A DNA stretch of 64,000 nucleotides from Sphingomonas sp. ERG5 (GCF_000803065.1 NZ_JSXI01000018.1:1-64000); one strand, 5' to 3'; counted from the stretch's first letter, positions 35,585-45,368 are shown. Translations and numbers: made by a program. The notes: generated by a model from the sequence alone, not told the origin.

Positions 35585-36751
35585 ATGCATTTCGAACTCG
35601 ATGACGAACACCGGATGCTCAAGGAGCTGGTGCGGCGTTTCGTCGATACCGAATTGCTGCCGCATGAGGCGGGCGTGCTGGCGCGCGAGGCCGCCGGCCA
35701 GCCCAAGGACCTCGCCGCCGAAGATCGCGCGCGCATCGACGCCGTGTCGCGCGACATGGGATTATGGGGCCTGGATGCACCGGCCGATATCGGCGGGATG
35801 GATTTGCCGCAGGTGGCGATGGTCGGGGTCAATGAGGAACTGGGGCGCACCATCACGCCCTATATCCTGCCGCCGGATTCACCCAATCTGCGCATGCTGA
35901 CCGCGACCGTCACCGAGCGCCAGCGCGACGCGTATCTCATGCCCTATGTGCGCGGCGAGACGATCTCCGCGATCGGCATTTCGGAACCCGGCGCCGGCTC
36001 GGATCCGTCGGGCATGACCACGCGCGCGGTGCGCGACGGCGACGACTGGGTGCTGAACGGCCGCAAGATCTGGATCACGCGCGCCGATGAGGCCGATTTC
36101 ACCATCGTCATGGCCGTGACCGAGAAGCGCGAGGGCGCACGCAATGGCATCTCCGCCTTTCTGGTCGATCGCGCTACGCCCGGTTTCAACGTGCTGCGCC
36201 GCATCGCCATGCTCGGCGGCGAAGCGACCTATGAGCTGGCGCTGGAGAACTGCCGCGTGCCTGGCTGGAAACTGCTCGGACAGGAAGGCGACGGCTTTGC
36301 CCCGATGCAGGTCCGGCTCGGCACGCGGCGGGTCGAAATGGCCGCCTGGTCGATCGGCATGGCGCAGCGCGCGCTCGACATGCTGGTCGACTATGCCCCG
36401 CAGCGCACGACCTTCGGCCAGCCGCTGTCGCAGCGCCAGGCGATCCAGTTCTGGGCCGCCGACGCCGCGACGCGCATCCATGCCGCGCGGCTGATGACCT
36501 ATGACTGCGCCTGGAAGATCGATCAGGGCCGCGATGTCCGGCAGGAAATCTCGATGATCAAGGCCTATGCCACCGAAATGGCCTATGAGGTGGTCGACCA
36601 TGTCATGCAGGCGTTCGGGGCAATGGGCATGACGCGGGAATTGCCGCTGCACCTGATGGCGTCGAAGCTGCGCATGATGCGCATCTATGACGGGCCGACC
36701 GAAGTCCACCAATGGGTCGTGGCCCGCAATTTGTTCGGAATGAAACGCTGA
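35585..36751 (+). CDS. Acyl-CoA dehydrogenase family protein
   Basis: An FAD enzyme of 388 residues that oxidises acyl-CoA esters and hands electrons to ETF. The start region is MHFELDDEHRMLKELVRRFV. FAD/substrate motifs ISEPGAGSDPSGM and WITRADEADFTIVM are present, and the C-terminal domain has RTTFGQPLSQRQAIQFW. Near the end it reads RIYDGPTEVHQW: Asp stands where medium-chain enzymes have the catalytic Glu in YEG, as in ACAD10/11-like members. The ATG at 35585 was chosen on homology; the open frame reaches far upstream without it. The hydratase gene follows after 1 base. Confidence 0.93.
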   Translation: MHFELDDEHRMLKELVRRFVDTELLPHEAGVLAREAAGQPKDLAAEDRARIDAVSRDMGLWGLDAPADIGGMDLPQVAMVGVNEELGRTITPYILPPDSPNLRMLTATVTERQRDAYLMPYVRGETISAIGISEPGAGSDPSGMTTRAVRDGDDWVLNGRKIWITRADEADFTIVMAVTEKREGARNGISAFLVDRATPGFNVLRRIAMLGGEATYELALENCRVPGWKLLGQEGDGFAPMQVRLGTRRVEMAAWSIGMAQRALDMLVDYAPQRTTFGQPLSQRQAIQFWAADAATRIHAARLMTYDCAWKIDQGRDVRQEISMIKAYATEMAYEVVDHVMQAFGAMGMTRELPLHLMASKLRMMRIYDGPTEVHQWVVARNLFGMKR

Positions 36752-36752
36752 G

Positions 36753-37535
36753 ATGACCGCTGCCGACCACACCATATCGATCGAGCGCGACGGTGATATC
36801 GCGATCGTCACCTTCCACCGGCCGCCGCATAATTTCGTCAGCATCGATCTGGTTCGCGCACTGGCCGATGCGTTCGACGCGATCGATGCCGATCCCGGCT
36901 GCCGTGCGAGCGTCCTGCGATCCGAGGGCCGCGCATTCTGCGCCGGGGCCGACCTGACGCCGGGGACGGGGGGCGCCGATGGCGTGCGCGAGGATTTCAC
37001 TCACGCGCTCTACGCTCAGGCCGCGCGCCTCTTCGGCGCGCGCAAGCCGATCGTCGCGGCGGTGCAGGGGGCGGCGGTGGGTGCGGGACTTGGCCTCGCT
37101 TTGGTCGCCGATTTCCGCATCGCCGCGCCGGAAGCCCGCTTTGTGGCCAATTTCGTCAAGCTCGGCTTTCATCCCGGTTTCGGCATCACGCATAGCCTGC
37201 CCCGGCTGATCGGCGATCAGCGTGCGGCGTTGATGCTGCTGACCGGACGGCGCATTGCCGGCGAGACCGCGCGCGATTGGGGTCTGGTCGACCAGTTGGT
37301 CGAGCTCGACGGCCTGGACGATGCCGCCAGCGCCCTGGCGCGCGAGATCGCCGAGAACGCACCGCTCGCCGTGCAATCGACGCGCGCGACGCTGCGCGCC
37401 GGGCTGGTTACGGCGATCCGCGACGCGACCGCGATCGAGGCGATACGCCAGGCCGAACTGCGCGATACCGAGGATTTCGACGAGGGCGTCCGCTCGGTCG
37501 CGGAACGGCGGCCAGGCCGCTTTACCGGGCGTTAG
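36753..37535 (+). CDS. Enoyl-CoA hydratase/isomerase family protein
   Basis: A 260-residue crotonase-fold protein. The oxyanion-hole motifs are visible: RSEGRAFCAGADL near 60 and KPIVAAVQGAAVGAGLGLAL near 100. Position by position the second glutamate of classic hydratases is replaced around RFVANFVKLGFHPGFG, where the E-x-G-L pattern reads KLGF, so isomerase or another crotonase reaction is possible. It follows the acyl-CoA dehydrogenase by one base and probably acts on its product. Confidence 0.9.
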   Translation: MTAADHTISIERDGDIAIVTFHRPPHNFVSIDLVRALADAFDAIDADPGCRASVLRSEGRAFCAGADLTPGTGGADGVREDFTHALYAQAARLFGARKPIVAAVQGAAVGAGLGLALVADFRIAAPEARFVANFVKLGFHPGFGITHSLPRLIGDQRAALMLLTGRRIAGETARDWGLVDQLVELDGLDDAASALAREIAENAPLAVQSTRATLRAGLVTAIRDATAIEAIRQAELRDTEDFDEGVRSVAERRPGRFTGR

Positions 37536-37574
37536 GCGTTAGTCCTATTCGATATACAGGCTGTTCGAACATCA

Positions 37575-38591
37575 TCAACTCAGGTCGAAACCGCTCAACA
37601 GGCTTGTCACATTGGCGCCCAGCGCATCGACCGCATAGCCGCCCTCCATCGCGATGACCGTTGGCCAGCCGCGCGCGGCGATGTCGTGCGCCAGTGTCGC
37701 ATAGTCGGCGGTGGCGAGCTTGAAGTCGGAAATCGGGTCGCCGTCCCAGGTATCGGCGCCGAAGCTCAGGATCAGCAGCTCGGGGCCGAACCCCGCGATC
37801 GCGTCGAGCGCCGTCGCCTGGGCAGCGCGAAACGCGTCGAGCGTCGCACCCTGTAGCAGCGGCAGGTTGAGCGTCGTGCCCGATCCTTCGCCTTCGCCGA
37901 CTTCATCGGCATGGCCCCAGAAGAATGGATAATCGGTCGCCGGGTCGGCATGGATCGAGGCGTAGAAGACGTCGCCGCGCGTCCAGAAGATATCCTGCGT
38001 GCCGTTGCCGTGGTGATAATCGATGTCGAGGATCGCGACGCGCTTCGCCCCCGCATCGCGTGCGGCCTGGGCAGCGATCGCGGCGGTGTTGAGGTAGCAA
38101 TAGCCGCCAAGATAATCCGCGCCGGCATGATGGCCGGGCGGACGACACAGCGCAAAGGCCGCACGGTCGCCGCCAAGCACGGCTTGCGTTGCCGACAACA
38201 CGCTTTGCGCGCTCCAATAAGCGGCGTCCCAGGTGTCGGCGGTCAGCGGAGTGGAGGCGTCGAGACTGTATTGCCCCGCCAGTGCATCGATCCGGTCGAG
38301 CTTCAACGGACGCCGGCCAACGATCGGCCAGATATAGCCCATCACATCGCCCGGCCGCCCCGCCGCCGCCCAACGTGCCGGGCCGGTCCTGAGGAACGCG
38401 ACATAGCCGGCATCGTGCACCGCGAGGATCGGCGATTCGCCGTGATCCGCGGGCCGTTCGATACCGGGCAAGGCGGCAAACATGGCTTCCGCCCGTGCCG
38501 GGGTTTCGGAATAATCGATGAAGCCGCCATTATGCAGTTCCTGCCGCGGCGCATGGGCAAGCTGGCGTGGATCGAAGAAGCTGCGCATCAA
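37575..38591 (-). CDS. Histone deacetylase-family amidohydrolase
   Basis: A zinc amidohydrolase of 338 residues in the HDAC/AcuC/acetylpolyamine deacetylase superfamily. The active-site histidines are in PPGHHAG. Zinc ligands are in AILDIDYHHGNGTQDIFW (Asp and His) and in SFGADTWDGDP (Asp), and the tyrosine loop is MEGGYAV. In bacteria these enzymes deacetylate polyamines or acetyl-lysine proteins. The gene overlaps nhaA by 4 bases, being upstream of it on the minus strand in reverse order: nhaA is translated first. The substrate is unknown. Confidence 0.93.
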   Translation of the reverse strand: MMRSFFDPRQLAHAPRQELHNGGFIDYSETPARAEAMFAALPGIERPADHGESPILAVHDAGYVAFLRTGPARWAAAGRPGDVMGYIWPIVGRRPLKLDRIDALAGQYSLDASTPLTADTWDAAYWSAQSVLSATQAVLGGDRAAFALCRPPGHHAGADYLGGYCYLNTAAIAAQAARDAGAKRVAILDIDYHHGNGTQDIFWTRGDVFYASIHADPATDYPFFWGHADEVGEGEGSGTTLNLPLLQGATLDAFRAAQATALDAIAGFGPELLILSFGADTWDGDPISDFKLATADYATLAHDIAARGWPTVIAMEGGYAVDALGANVTSLLSGFDLS

Positions 38592-39796
38592 ATCTCCCCG
38601 GTCATGTCATGCGTCGGCCTGGCGAAACGCAGCACCAGGAACCCGGCAAGCGCCGACAGGATCGATCCCGCCAGCACGCCGATCTTGACCTTGTCGATCA
38701 GCACCGCCTCTCCCGGGAAAGCCAGGCCGCCGATGAACAGGCTCATGGTGAAGCCGATGCCGGCAAGCAGCGCGACGCCGTAAAGCTGCGTCCAGCTCGC
38801 GCCCTTGGGCCGTTGTGCGATCCGGAACTTCTCGGCCAGTGCGATGCCGCCGATGATGCCGGCCTGCTTGCCGAGGAACAGTCCCGCCGCCACGCCGATC
38901 ACCAGCGGCTCGACCAGCACCGAGGCCGACATGCCGCCCAGCGCGACCCCGGCATTGGCGAAGCCGAACAAAGGCACGATGAGGAAGGCGACCCAGGGGC
39001 TGAGTCCATGTTCGAGCCGGTGGAGCGGCGACTGCTCGGCATCGGGCGCGCCCGGCGTGGCGGTGATCGGAATGAAGGCGGCGGCGAGGACGCCCGCGAC
39101 GGTCGCGTGCACCCCCGACAGCAGCACCAGCCACCACAACAGCACCGCCGCAATCAGGTAAGGGACAAGCGAGCGCACGCCATGCCGGCTCATCGCCGCC
39201 ATGATCGCCAGCACCCCGGCCGCCGCCGCCAGCGCGCCGAGATCGAGCCCCTGGCTATAGGCGACCGCGATGATCGCGACCGCGCCCATATCGTCGACGA
39301 TCGCAACCGTGGTCAGGAACAGTTTCAGCGCCGGCGGCACGCGCGGGCCGAGCAGCGCCATCACCCCGATGGCAAAGGCGATGTCGGTCGCCGCCGGGAT
39401 CGCCCAGCCGGGACGCAACGCCGCATCGCCCCAGGTGATCGCGAGATAGATCAGGGCCGGGACGATCATGCCCGCCGCCGCCGCGACGATCGGCAAGCGG
39501 CGCCGCGCGGGATTGGCCAATTGCCCATCGATCAGCTCGCGCTTGATCTCCAGCCCGACGAGCAGGAAGAACAGCGCCATCAACCCGTCATTGATCCACA
39601 TATGCACCGTCATCGGCCCCAAAGCGGGCGCGAGGACCGGGCCGGTTTCAAGATGCAGGAACCCGGCATAGGCCGCGGCCCAGGCCGAATTGGCGGCGAT
39701 CATCGCCAGCACGGCGGCGGCAATCAGCACGATGCCGCCCGCCGCCTCGTCAGCGAGAAAGGCGCGCAACGCGGAGTGTTTATGAGGAACGGCCAT
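38588..39796 (-). CDS. nhaA: Na+/H+ antiporter NhaA
   Basis: NhaA exchanges Na+ for H+ and controls pH and salt balance. The 402-residue protein has about twelve membrane helices. The ion-binding Asp pair lies in the TVAIVDDMGAV segment, and the unwound helix motif is PAATDIAFAIGVMALLGP. The pH-sensing and loop regions are of normal length. I start at ATG 39796 (MAVPHKHSALRAFLAD); the open frame continues upstream. It is coupled to the deacetylase gene by an ATGA overlap. Confidence 0.95.
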   Translation of the reverse strand: MAVPHKHSALRAFLADEAAGGIVLIAAAVLAMIAANSAWAAAYAGFLHLETGPVLAPALGPMTVHMWINDGLMALFFLLVGLEIKRELIDGQLANPARRRLPIVAAAAGMIVPALIYLAITWGDAALRPGWAIPAATDIAFAIGVMALLGPRVPPALKLFLTTVAIVDDMGAVAIIAVAYSQGLDLGALAAAAGVLAIMAAMSRHGVRSLVPYLIAAVLLWWLVLLSGVHATVAGVLAAAFIPITATPGAPDAEQSPLHRLEHGLSPWVAFLIVPLFGFANAGVALGGMSASVLVEPLVIGVAAGLFLGKQAGIIGGIALAEKFRIAQRPKGASWTQLYGVALLAGIGFTMSLFIGGLAFPGEAVLIDKVKIGVLAGSILSALAGFLVLRFARPTHDMTGEI

Positions 39797-39829
39797 ACGC
39801 CACCCTAGCCGCCGCGCCCGACATGGCAA

Positions 39830-40402
39830 TCACAGCAGCTTCAGTTGATCCTCATCGCTGTCGCCAGACTCACCCGCATCCCTGAGCGCCCAACGGCCGA
39901 TAATCTCGTGCCGAGTCTGGCCGAGATGGCTGTGGATCAGCACGAATTCGCGCACCTCCCATTCGACCGGCGCGATCCGTTCACTGAACGGTTGACCCTG
40001 CCAATAGCCGAGTGTGGTATGCGGGCTGAAGCGATAGCCGCGCCGTTCAGCGATTCCCGCAGCCTGTCGGCGACGGACGATACGCTCGCGAAGCGCGTGC
40101 AACCCACCGATACGGCGACGAGGCCGGAGCGCGATCGATCGCGGGCTGCCAACGGCGAGATCGAAGCACGCCCGAAACATACCGTGCGCCACCTCTTCGC
40201 CGATCTTCCTCATGCGGCGCCCAAGCGTCTCCACATCCTCGACATCATCGAGGATGTCGACCGTGACATGAACATGTTCCGGCCGCAGCACGCGACCGTC
40301 ATTGCCGAACCAATGCGCCGCATTGGTCATCTGGCGCGCCAGCGTGAGCGGCGGGCGGATGGCGAAGAAAAGGCGGTGCGCAGGGGGGCCAGACATCATC
40401 AT
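39830..40402 (-). CDS. thpR: RNA 2',3'-cyclic phosphodiesterase (2H, ThpR family)
   Basis: A 190-residue two-histidine phosphoesterase. The paired catalytic motifs are HVTV near 46 (PEHVHVTVDIL) and HTTL near 134 (FSPHTTLGYW), the H-x-T/S-x twins. The start RLFFAIRPP is typical of ThpR/LigT. These enzymes open 2',3'-cyclic phosphates on RNA ends and can join tRNA halves in vitro. Three ATGs in a row follow an ACTCGGAG site, so the exact start is uncertain by two codons. Confidence 0.88.
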   Translation of the reverse strand: MMMSGPPAHRLFFAIRPPLTLARQMTNAAHWFGNDGRVLRPEHVHVTVDILDDVEDVETLGRRMRKIGEEVAHGMFRACFDLAVGSPRSIALRPRRRIGGLHALRERIVRRRQAAGIAERRGYRFSPHTTLGYWQGQPFSERIAPVEWEVREFVLIHSHLGQTRHEIIGRWALRDAGESGDSDEDQLKLL

Positions 40403-40467
40403 CTCCGAGTCGGTAGCGACGATGATGTTCCTTATATGTTCTCGCCCGCCCTGTCGAATCGCCGACC

Positions 40468-42030
40468 CTATTCCGCCAGCGCCGCGCCGATCAGCTTGCG
40501 CGTATTGGCAATACCGTAAAGCGCGATGAAGCTGCCCATGCGCGGGCCCTGTTCGGCGCCGAGCAGGGTTTCGTACAGCGCCTTGAACCAGTCGCGCAGG
40601 GTCTCGAACCCACCGGTCTTGCCGATTTCATAGACGATGTTCTGGATGTCCTCGGCGCTGGCATCCTCAGGCAACGCGGCCAGTTCGGCATCGAGCCGTT
40701 CGAGTGCGGCAACCTCCACACCCGCGGGCTTGCGGCGCTTGAGCGTCGGGGTGACGAAGTCGCGGCCATAAGCGAGCGCGCGGTCGATCAGCCGGTCGAG
40801 CTCGGGATAACGCGCCGCATCGGCATCCTTCACATAGTTGCCGAGATAGCCCCAGACCTGCTCCTTGGTTGCGTCGCCCATCACGCTGACCAGGTTGAGC
40901 AGCAGCCCGAAGGTCACCGGCAGCTCACCCTCGGGCAATTTGCCGTCATGGATGTGGTGCACCGGATTGCCGAGCCGCTCCTTCAGTTCCTGCCCGGCAT
41001 AATTGCCGCGGAACTGCCAGTAATCGTCGACCGCGCGCGGGATCACGCCCATGTGCAGCGACTTGGCCTTTTTCGGCTCGCGATAAATGTAGAAGGCGAG
41101 GCTTTCCTCCGGGCCATAGGTCAGCCATTCGTCAAGGCTCAGTCCATTGCCCTTGGACTTGGAGATCTTCTCGCCCTTTTCGTCGAGGAACATCTCATAG
41201 TTGAAGCCCTCGGGCGGGCGGCCGCCGAGCACACGCGTGATCTTCGATGATTGCACGACCGAATCGATCAGGTCCTTGCCGGCCATTTCATAATCGACGC
41301 CAAGCGCGACCCAGCGCATCGCCCAGTCGACCTTCCATTGCAGCTTGGCCTGGCCACCCAGGATCGACTGCTCGATCCGCTCGCCCTCATCGATGAAGGC
41401 GATCATGCCCGTTTCGGCATCGACCACCTCGACCGGCACCTGCAGCACGATGCCGCTCTTCGGGCTGATCGGCAGCACTGGCGAATAGGTCGCCTGGCGA
41501 TCGGCGCGCAGCGTCGGCAGCATCACGCCGAGGATTGCCTGGAAATGGCGCAACACCGATTTCAGCGCGTCGTCGAAGCGGCCGCTGGTGTAATAGTCGG
41601 TCGACGACGCGAAATCATAATCGAAGCCGTAGCGGTCGAGGAAATCGCACAGCATCGCATTGTTGTGCGCGGCGAAGCTTTCATGCGTGCCGAACGGGTC
41701 GGGGATGCGCGTCAGCGGCTTGCCGAGATATTCGGTCAGCATCGCCTTGTTCGGGACATTGTCGGGCACCTTGCGCAAGCCGTCCATATCGTCGGAAAAG
41801 GCGATCAGCCGGGTCGGCGTGTCGGACAGGGCATGAAAGGCGTTGCGCACCATGGTCGTGCGCAGCACTTCGTTGAAGGTGCCGATATGCGGGAGCCCTG
41901 AGGGACCATAGCCGGTTTCGAACAGCACCGGGCCGACCGGTTTGCCGTCAGGATAGCGTTTGAGCAGCTTGCGCGCCTCTTCATAAGGCCAGGCCTTGGA
42001 TTCCATGGCGGCGGTGCGCAATTCACTCAC
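40468..42030 (-). CDS. lysS: Lysyl-tRNA synthetase, class I
   Basis: This is the archaeal-type class I LysRS that replaces the class II enzyme in most alphaproteobacteria. The 520-residue protein has the HIGH box PHIG in GLPHIGTFNEVLRT and the KMSKS box KISKSKGNG, then an alpha-helix cage domain. I chose the GTG at 42030 (MSELRTAAMESKAWPYEEAR), because the family starts a few residues before ESKAWP; an internal ATG at 42006 is possible. The divergent helicase gene begins only 44 bp away. Confidence 0.95.
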   Translation of the reverse strand: MSELRTAAMESKAWPYEEARKLLKRYPDGKPVGPVLFETGYGPSGLPHIGTFNEVLRTTMVRNAFHALSDTPTRLIAFSDDMDGLRKVPDNVPNKAMLTEYLGKPLTRIPDPFGTHESFAAHNNAMLCDFLDRYGFDYDFASSTDYYTSGRFDDALKSVLRHFQAILGVMLPTLRADRQATYSPVLPISPKSGIVLQVPVEVVDAETGMIAFIDEGERIEQSILGGQAKLQWKVDWAMRWVALGVDYEMAGKDLIDSVVQSSKITRVLGGRPPEGFNYEMFLDEKGEKISKSKGNGLSLDEWLTYGPEESLAFYIYREPKKAKSLHMGVIPRAVDDYWQFRGNYAGQELKERLGNPVHHIHDGKLPEGELPVTFGLLLNLVSVMGDATKEQVWGYLGNYVKDADAARYPELDRLIDRALAYGRDFVTPTLKRRKPAGVEVAALERLDAELAALPEDASAEDIQNIVYEIGKTGGFETLRDWFKALYETLLGAEQGPRMGSFIALYGIANTRKLIGAALAE

Positions 42031-42074
42031 TTGCTGTTGCCCTTTCGTTCCGGTCGCGCCACTACGGTACGCGA

Positions 42075-44804
42075 ATGGCCGCGTCTTTGCCCTATCCCGC
42101 CCTCCACGCAAGCCATAGCGGCATCTGGATCGCCACGACCGATGGCACGCGTCAGGTCGGGCGCGGCGAAGCGATCCGCATCGCCGCCGATACGCCAGTC
42201 ATCGTGCTCAACGCCGTGCTCGCCGGACAGCGACTCGGCTATGCCGATTTGTCGGGGCTCGATCTGCTCGAACTGTTCGCCTTTCTCTGTCCGGCGCGCT
42301 TCATGGTGCCGACGCCGCGCGGCCTGGCGCGCGTCACCGGGATCGCGCTGCCGACGCGCGATGACGAGATGGCGGGGTTCCTGCTGCGCGCGACCCATGC
42401 CTTGCTGGCGATCCCCAAGGGCGACTGGCCCGAACGCGAAGGCGCCTGGACCAGCGCGCAGTCGCTGGCCCGGCTGCGCTGGCCCTGGGCGCCCCTGGTC
42501 GCCGAGCATGTCGTGATGCCCGAGGCGCATGAACGCTGGCTGTTCTCGCGCTTGCCCGAATGGTCCGAAAACGCGCCGCGCCCCGCGCCGCGCACCGTTT
42601 CGATCGACCCGGTCGAGACGCAGGCGCGGCTGACTCACCTGACCGGCAGCGCCGCCGAGCAGCGCCCGGGGCAGCGCGCCTATGCCGAAGCGGCGATCGA
42701 AGCGTTCAACCCACGCATGGTGCGCGATGCGCCCAACATGGTGCTGGCTGAAGCGGGCACCGGGATCGGCAAGACGCTTGGCTATCTCGCGCCCGCCTCG
42801 CTCTGGGCGGAACAGGCCGGCGGCGCGGTGTGGGTATCGACCTTCACCAAGGCGCTGCAGCGGCAATTGGCGCATGAGACGGTGCGGCTCTATCCGCAGG
42901 CCGAAATCCGCAAGGCCAAGGTCGTGACGCGCAAGGGGCGGGAGAATTATGTCTGCCTGCTCAACCTGGAGGATGCGCTGCAGGGCGGGTTCGCGGGACG
43001 GGCGGCGGTGCTGGCGCAGCTGGTCGCGCGCTGGGCCGGGTATAGCGCCGATGGCGATATGGTCGGCGGCGATTTGCCCGGCTGGCTGCCGACGCTGTTC
43101 CGGCGCAACGGCCCGACCGCGCTCACCGACCGGCGCGGCGAGTGCGTCTATGCCGGCTGCCCGCATTACCGGAAATGCTTTATCGAGCGCGCCGCGCGCA
43201 ACAGCGCCGAGGCCGACATCGTCATCGCCAACCATGCGCTGGTGATGGTCAACGCCGCGCGCGGCCGCGAACTGACCAGCCGCCCGACCCGCTATGTCTT
43301 TGACGAGGGGCATCATATCTTCGATGCCGCCGATGCGATGTTCTCGACCGCGCTGACTGGGCAAGAGACGATCGAACTGCGCCGCTGGGTGCTTGGCCCC
43401 GAATCGGGGTCGCGCGGGCGGCGGCGCGGACTGGCCGCGCGGCTGTCGGATGTCGCCAGCTATGACGAACAGGGCGCACGCGCGATCAGCGATGCGGTGA
43501 CGGCCGCGCAGGGGCTGGCCGGCGAAGGCTGGCTGCAACGGCTGGGCGAAGGCGCGCCGTTCGGACCGATCGAGACCTTGCTCGCAGCGGTACGCGGCCT
43601 GACCTATGCGCGCGCCGAAACCGAAGGCGATGCCGGTTATGGGCTGGAGACCGAACTGGCCGAACCCGATGCCGCGCTGATCGAGGCCGCGGGCCCCGCC
43701 GCGCATGCGCTCGACGCACTGGTTCGTCCGCTGGTCGCGCTGGGCCGGCGGCTCGAAGCGGTGCTGGCCGAAGCACCCGACTGGCTCGACGGGCAGGCGC
43801 GCGCGCGCGTCGAGGGCGCGGTCGCATCGCTTGGCTGGCGCGCCGAGACGGTGGCGGCATGGCTGTCGCTGCTGGCGCGGGTCGGCGGGCCAGCGAGCCC
43901 CGATTTCGTCGACTGGCTCGCGGTCGACCGGATCGAGGGGCGCGATTATGATGTCGGGCTGCATCGTCACTGGCTCGACCCGAGCAAACCCTTTGCCGAA
44001 ACCGTCTTGAAACAGGCGCATGGCGCATTGGTCACCTCGGCGACCTTGCGCGGCGGGGGCGACTGGGAGGTCGCCGAAGCCCGCACCGGCGCACACCATC
44101 TGATCAAACCCGCCGCGCGGTTCGAAGCGGTCAGCCCATTCGATTATGCCAGCCAGGCCGAAGTGCTGATCGTCACCGATGTGAAGCGCGGCGACACCGG
44201 CGCGCTGGCCAATGCCTATGCGCGGCTGATGTCGGCGGCGGGCGGCGGGACACTGGGCCTGTTCACCGCGATCCGGCGGCTGCGCGCCGTCCATGCGCGA
44301 ATCGCCGACCGGCTGGCGCGTGATGGGCTGTCCTTGCTCGCCCAGCATGTCGATCCGATCGACACCGGCACCCTGGTCGATATTTTCCGCGACGATGCGT
44401 CCGCTTCATTGCTCGGCACCGATGCGCTGCGTGACGGCGTCGATGTGCCGGGCCGCTCGCTGCGGCTGGTGGTGATGGAGGGCGTGCCCTGGCCCAAGCC
44501 GACCGTGCTGCACGCCGCGCGGCGGCTGGCCGGGGGCGGCAGCGCTTATGACGACCGCATCGTGCGGGCGCGGCTGGCGCAGGCGTTCGGGCGGCTGATC
44601 CGCCGTGCCGATGATCATGGCGCGTTCGTGCTGCTGTCCGCGGCAATGCCGTCGCGCCTGCTCGCCGCCTTTCCGCCCGGCGTGCCGATCACCCGCGTCA
44701 CCCTCGACGAAGCGGTGGCGCGCGTGGCGCGTCTTCCTTCCGTCATCGAAACGGGGCATGAGGCCGGCGAAGACGTGAGTTTGGAGACGCGACCGGCGCC
44801 ATGA
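42075..44804 (+). CDS. DinG/XPD-like ATP-dependent DNA helicase
   Basis: An iron-sulfur superfamily 2 helicase of 909 residues. The first 200 residues are a lineage-specific N-terminal domain. Walker A is EAGTGIGKT at 226-234 and the DEAH box is DEGH at 410-413. Four cysteines, 294, 357, 362 and 368, are placed as in the XPD/DinG 4Fe-4S cluster. The C-terminal helicase half has LVTSATLRGGG and the closing QAFGRLIRRADDHGAFVLL (motif VI). It is likely to unwind damaged, forked or R-loop DNA. It ends in an ATGA overlap with the phosphatase gene. Confidence 0.92.
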   Translation: MAASLPYPALHASHSGIWIATTDGTRQVGRGEAIRIAADTPVIVLNAVLAGQRLGYADLSGLDLLELFAFLCPARFMVPTPRGLARVTGIALPTRDDEMAGFLLRATHALLAIPKGDWPEREGAWTSAQSLARLRWPWAPLVAEHVVMPEAHERWLFSRLPEWSENAPRPAPRTVSIDPVETQARLTHLTGSAAEQRPGQRAYAEAAIEAFNPRMVRDAPNMVLAEAGTGIGKTLGYLAPASLWAEQAGGAVWVSTFTKALQRQLAHETVRLYPQAEIRKAKVVTRKGRENYVCLLNLEDALQGGFAGRAAVLAQLVARWAGYSADGDMVGGDLPGWLPTLFRRNGPTALTDRRGECVYAGCPHYRKCFIERAARNSAEADIVIANHALVMVNAARGRELTSRPTRYVFDEGHHIFDAADAMFSTALTGQETIELRRWVLGPESGSRGRRRGLAARLSDVASYDEQGARAISDAVTAAQGLAGEGWLQRLGEGAPFGPIETLLAAVRGLTYARAETEGDAGYGLETELAEPDAALIEAAGPAAHALDALVRPLVALGRRLEAVLAEAPDWLDGQARARVEGAVASLGWRAETVAAWLSLLARVGGPASPDFVDWLAVDRIEGRDYDVGLHRHWLDPSKPFAETVLKQAHGALVTSATLRGGGDWEVAEARTGAHHLIKPAARFEAVSPFDYASQAEVLIVTDVKRGDTGALANAYARLMSAAGGGTLGLFTAIRRLRAVHARIADRLARDGLSLLAQHVDPIDTGTLVDIFRDDASASLLGTDALRDGVDVPGRSLRLVVMEGVPWPKPTVLHAARRLAGGGSAYDDRIVRARLAQAFGRLIRRADDHGAFVLLSAAMPSRLLAAFPPGVPITRVTLDEAVARVARLPSVIETGHEAGEDVSLETRPAP

Positions 44805-45343
44805 AGACACTGACGCTGCTCCGCCACGCCAAATCGGGCTGGGACGATCCTGTCGCCCGCGATTTCGACCGCCCCCTGAACGGCAAGGGCAAACGCGCCG
44901 CGATCATGGTCGGGCGGCATATGAAGGCGCTTGGCCTGAGCTTCGACCATGTCATCGCCTCGCCGGCCGTTCGCGTGGCCGAGACGCTCGACGAGGTGGC
45001 GATCGGCTATGGCGAGGCGCTCGCCCCGGCCTGGGACCGGCGCATCTACCTGGCCTCCGCGGTGACTCTGCTCGACGTGATCCACGACCTGCCCGACACG
45101 GTCGATCATGTGCTGTTCGCCGGGCATAATCCGGGGCTCGAGGACCTGGTGCTGCTGCTCGTGCCCGATACGCTGGCCGAACCGCTGCGCGACGCGGTCG
45201 AGCAGAAATATCCCACCGCGACCCTGGCCGAGCTGCGCTTCGAATCGGGCAACTGGACCGATGTGGCGGCGGGGACGGCGCGGCTTGCCCGATTCATCCG
45301 GCCCCGCGACCTGGATCCGGCGCTGGGTCCCGACGAAGATTGA
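44801..45343 (+). CDS. SixA-like histidine phosphatase
   Basis: A 180-residue member of the histidine phosphatase (phosphoglycerate mutase-like) superfamily. The catalytic RH-x-K reads LLRHAKSGW at the start, the second catalytic His is in LFAGHNPGLEDL, and an Arg pair lies between. SixA-type enzymes remove phosphate from phosphohistidine proteins; close relatives act on other phosphoproteins or nucleotides. It is coupled to the helicase by an ATGA overlap, but there is no known joint role. Confidence 0.88.
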   Translation: MKTLTLLRHAKSGWDDPVARDFDRPLNGKGKRAAIMVGRHMKALGLSFDHVIASPAVRVAETLDEVAIGYGEALAPAWDRRIYLASAVTLLDVIHDLPDTVDHVLFAGHNPGLEDLVLLLVPDTLAEPLRDAVEQKYPTATLAELRFESGNWTDVAAGTARLARFIRPRDLDPALGPDED

Positions 45344-45368
45344 AGCCCCGAGTCGCGACCGATCCGCG

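Noticed and set aside
42027..44348. An open frame of 773 codons antisense to the DinG-like helicase
   Set aside because: Same pattern: the helicase motifs are on the plus strand.
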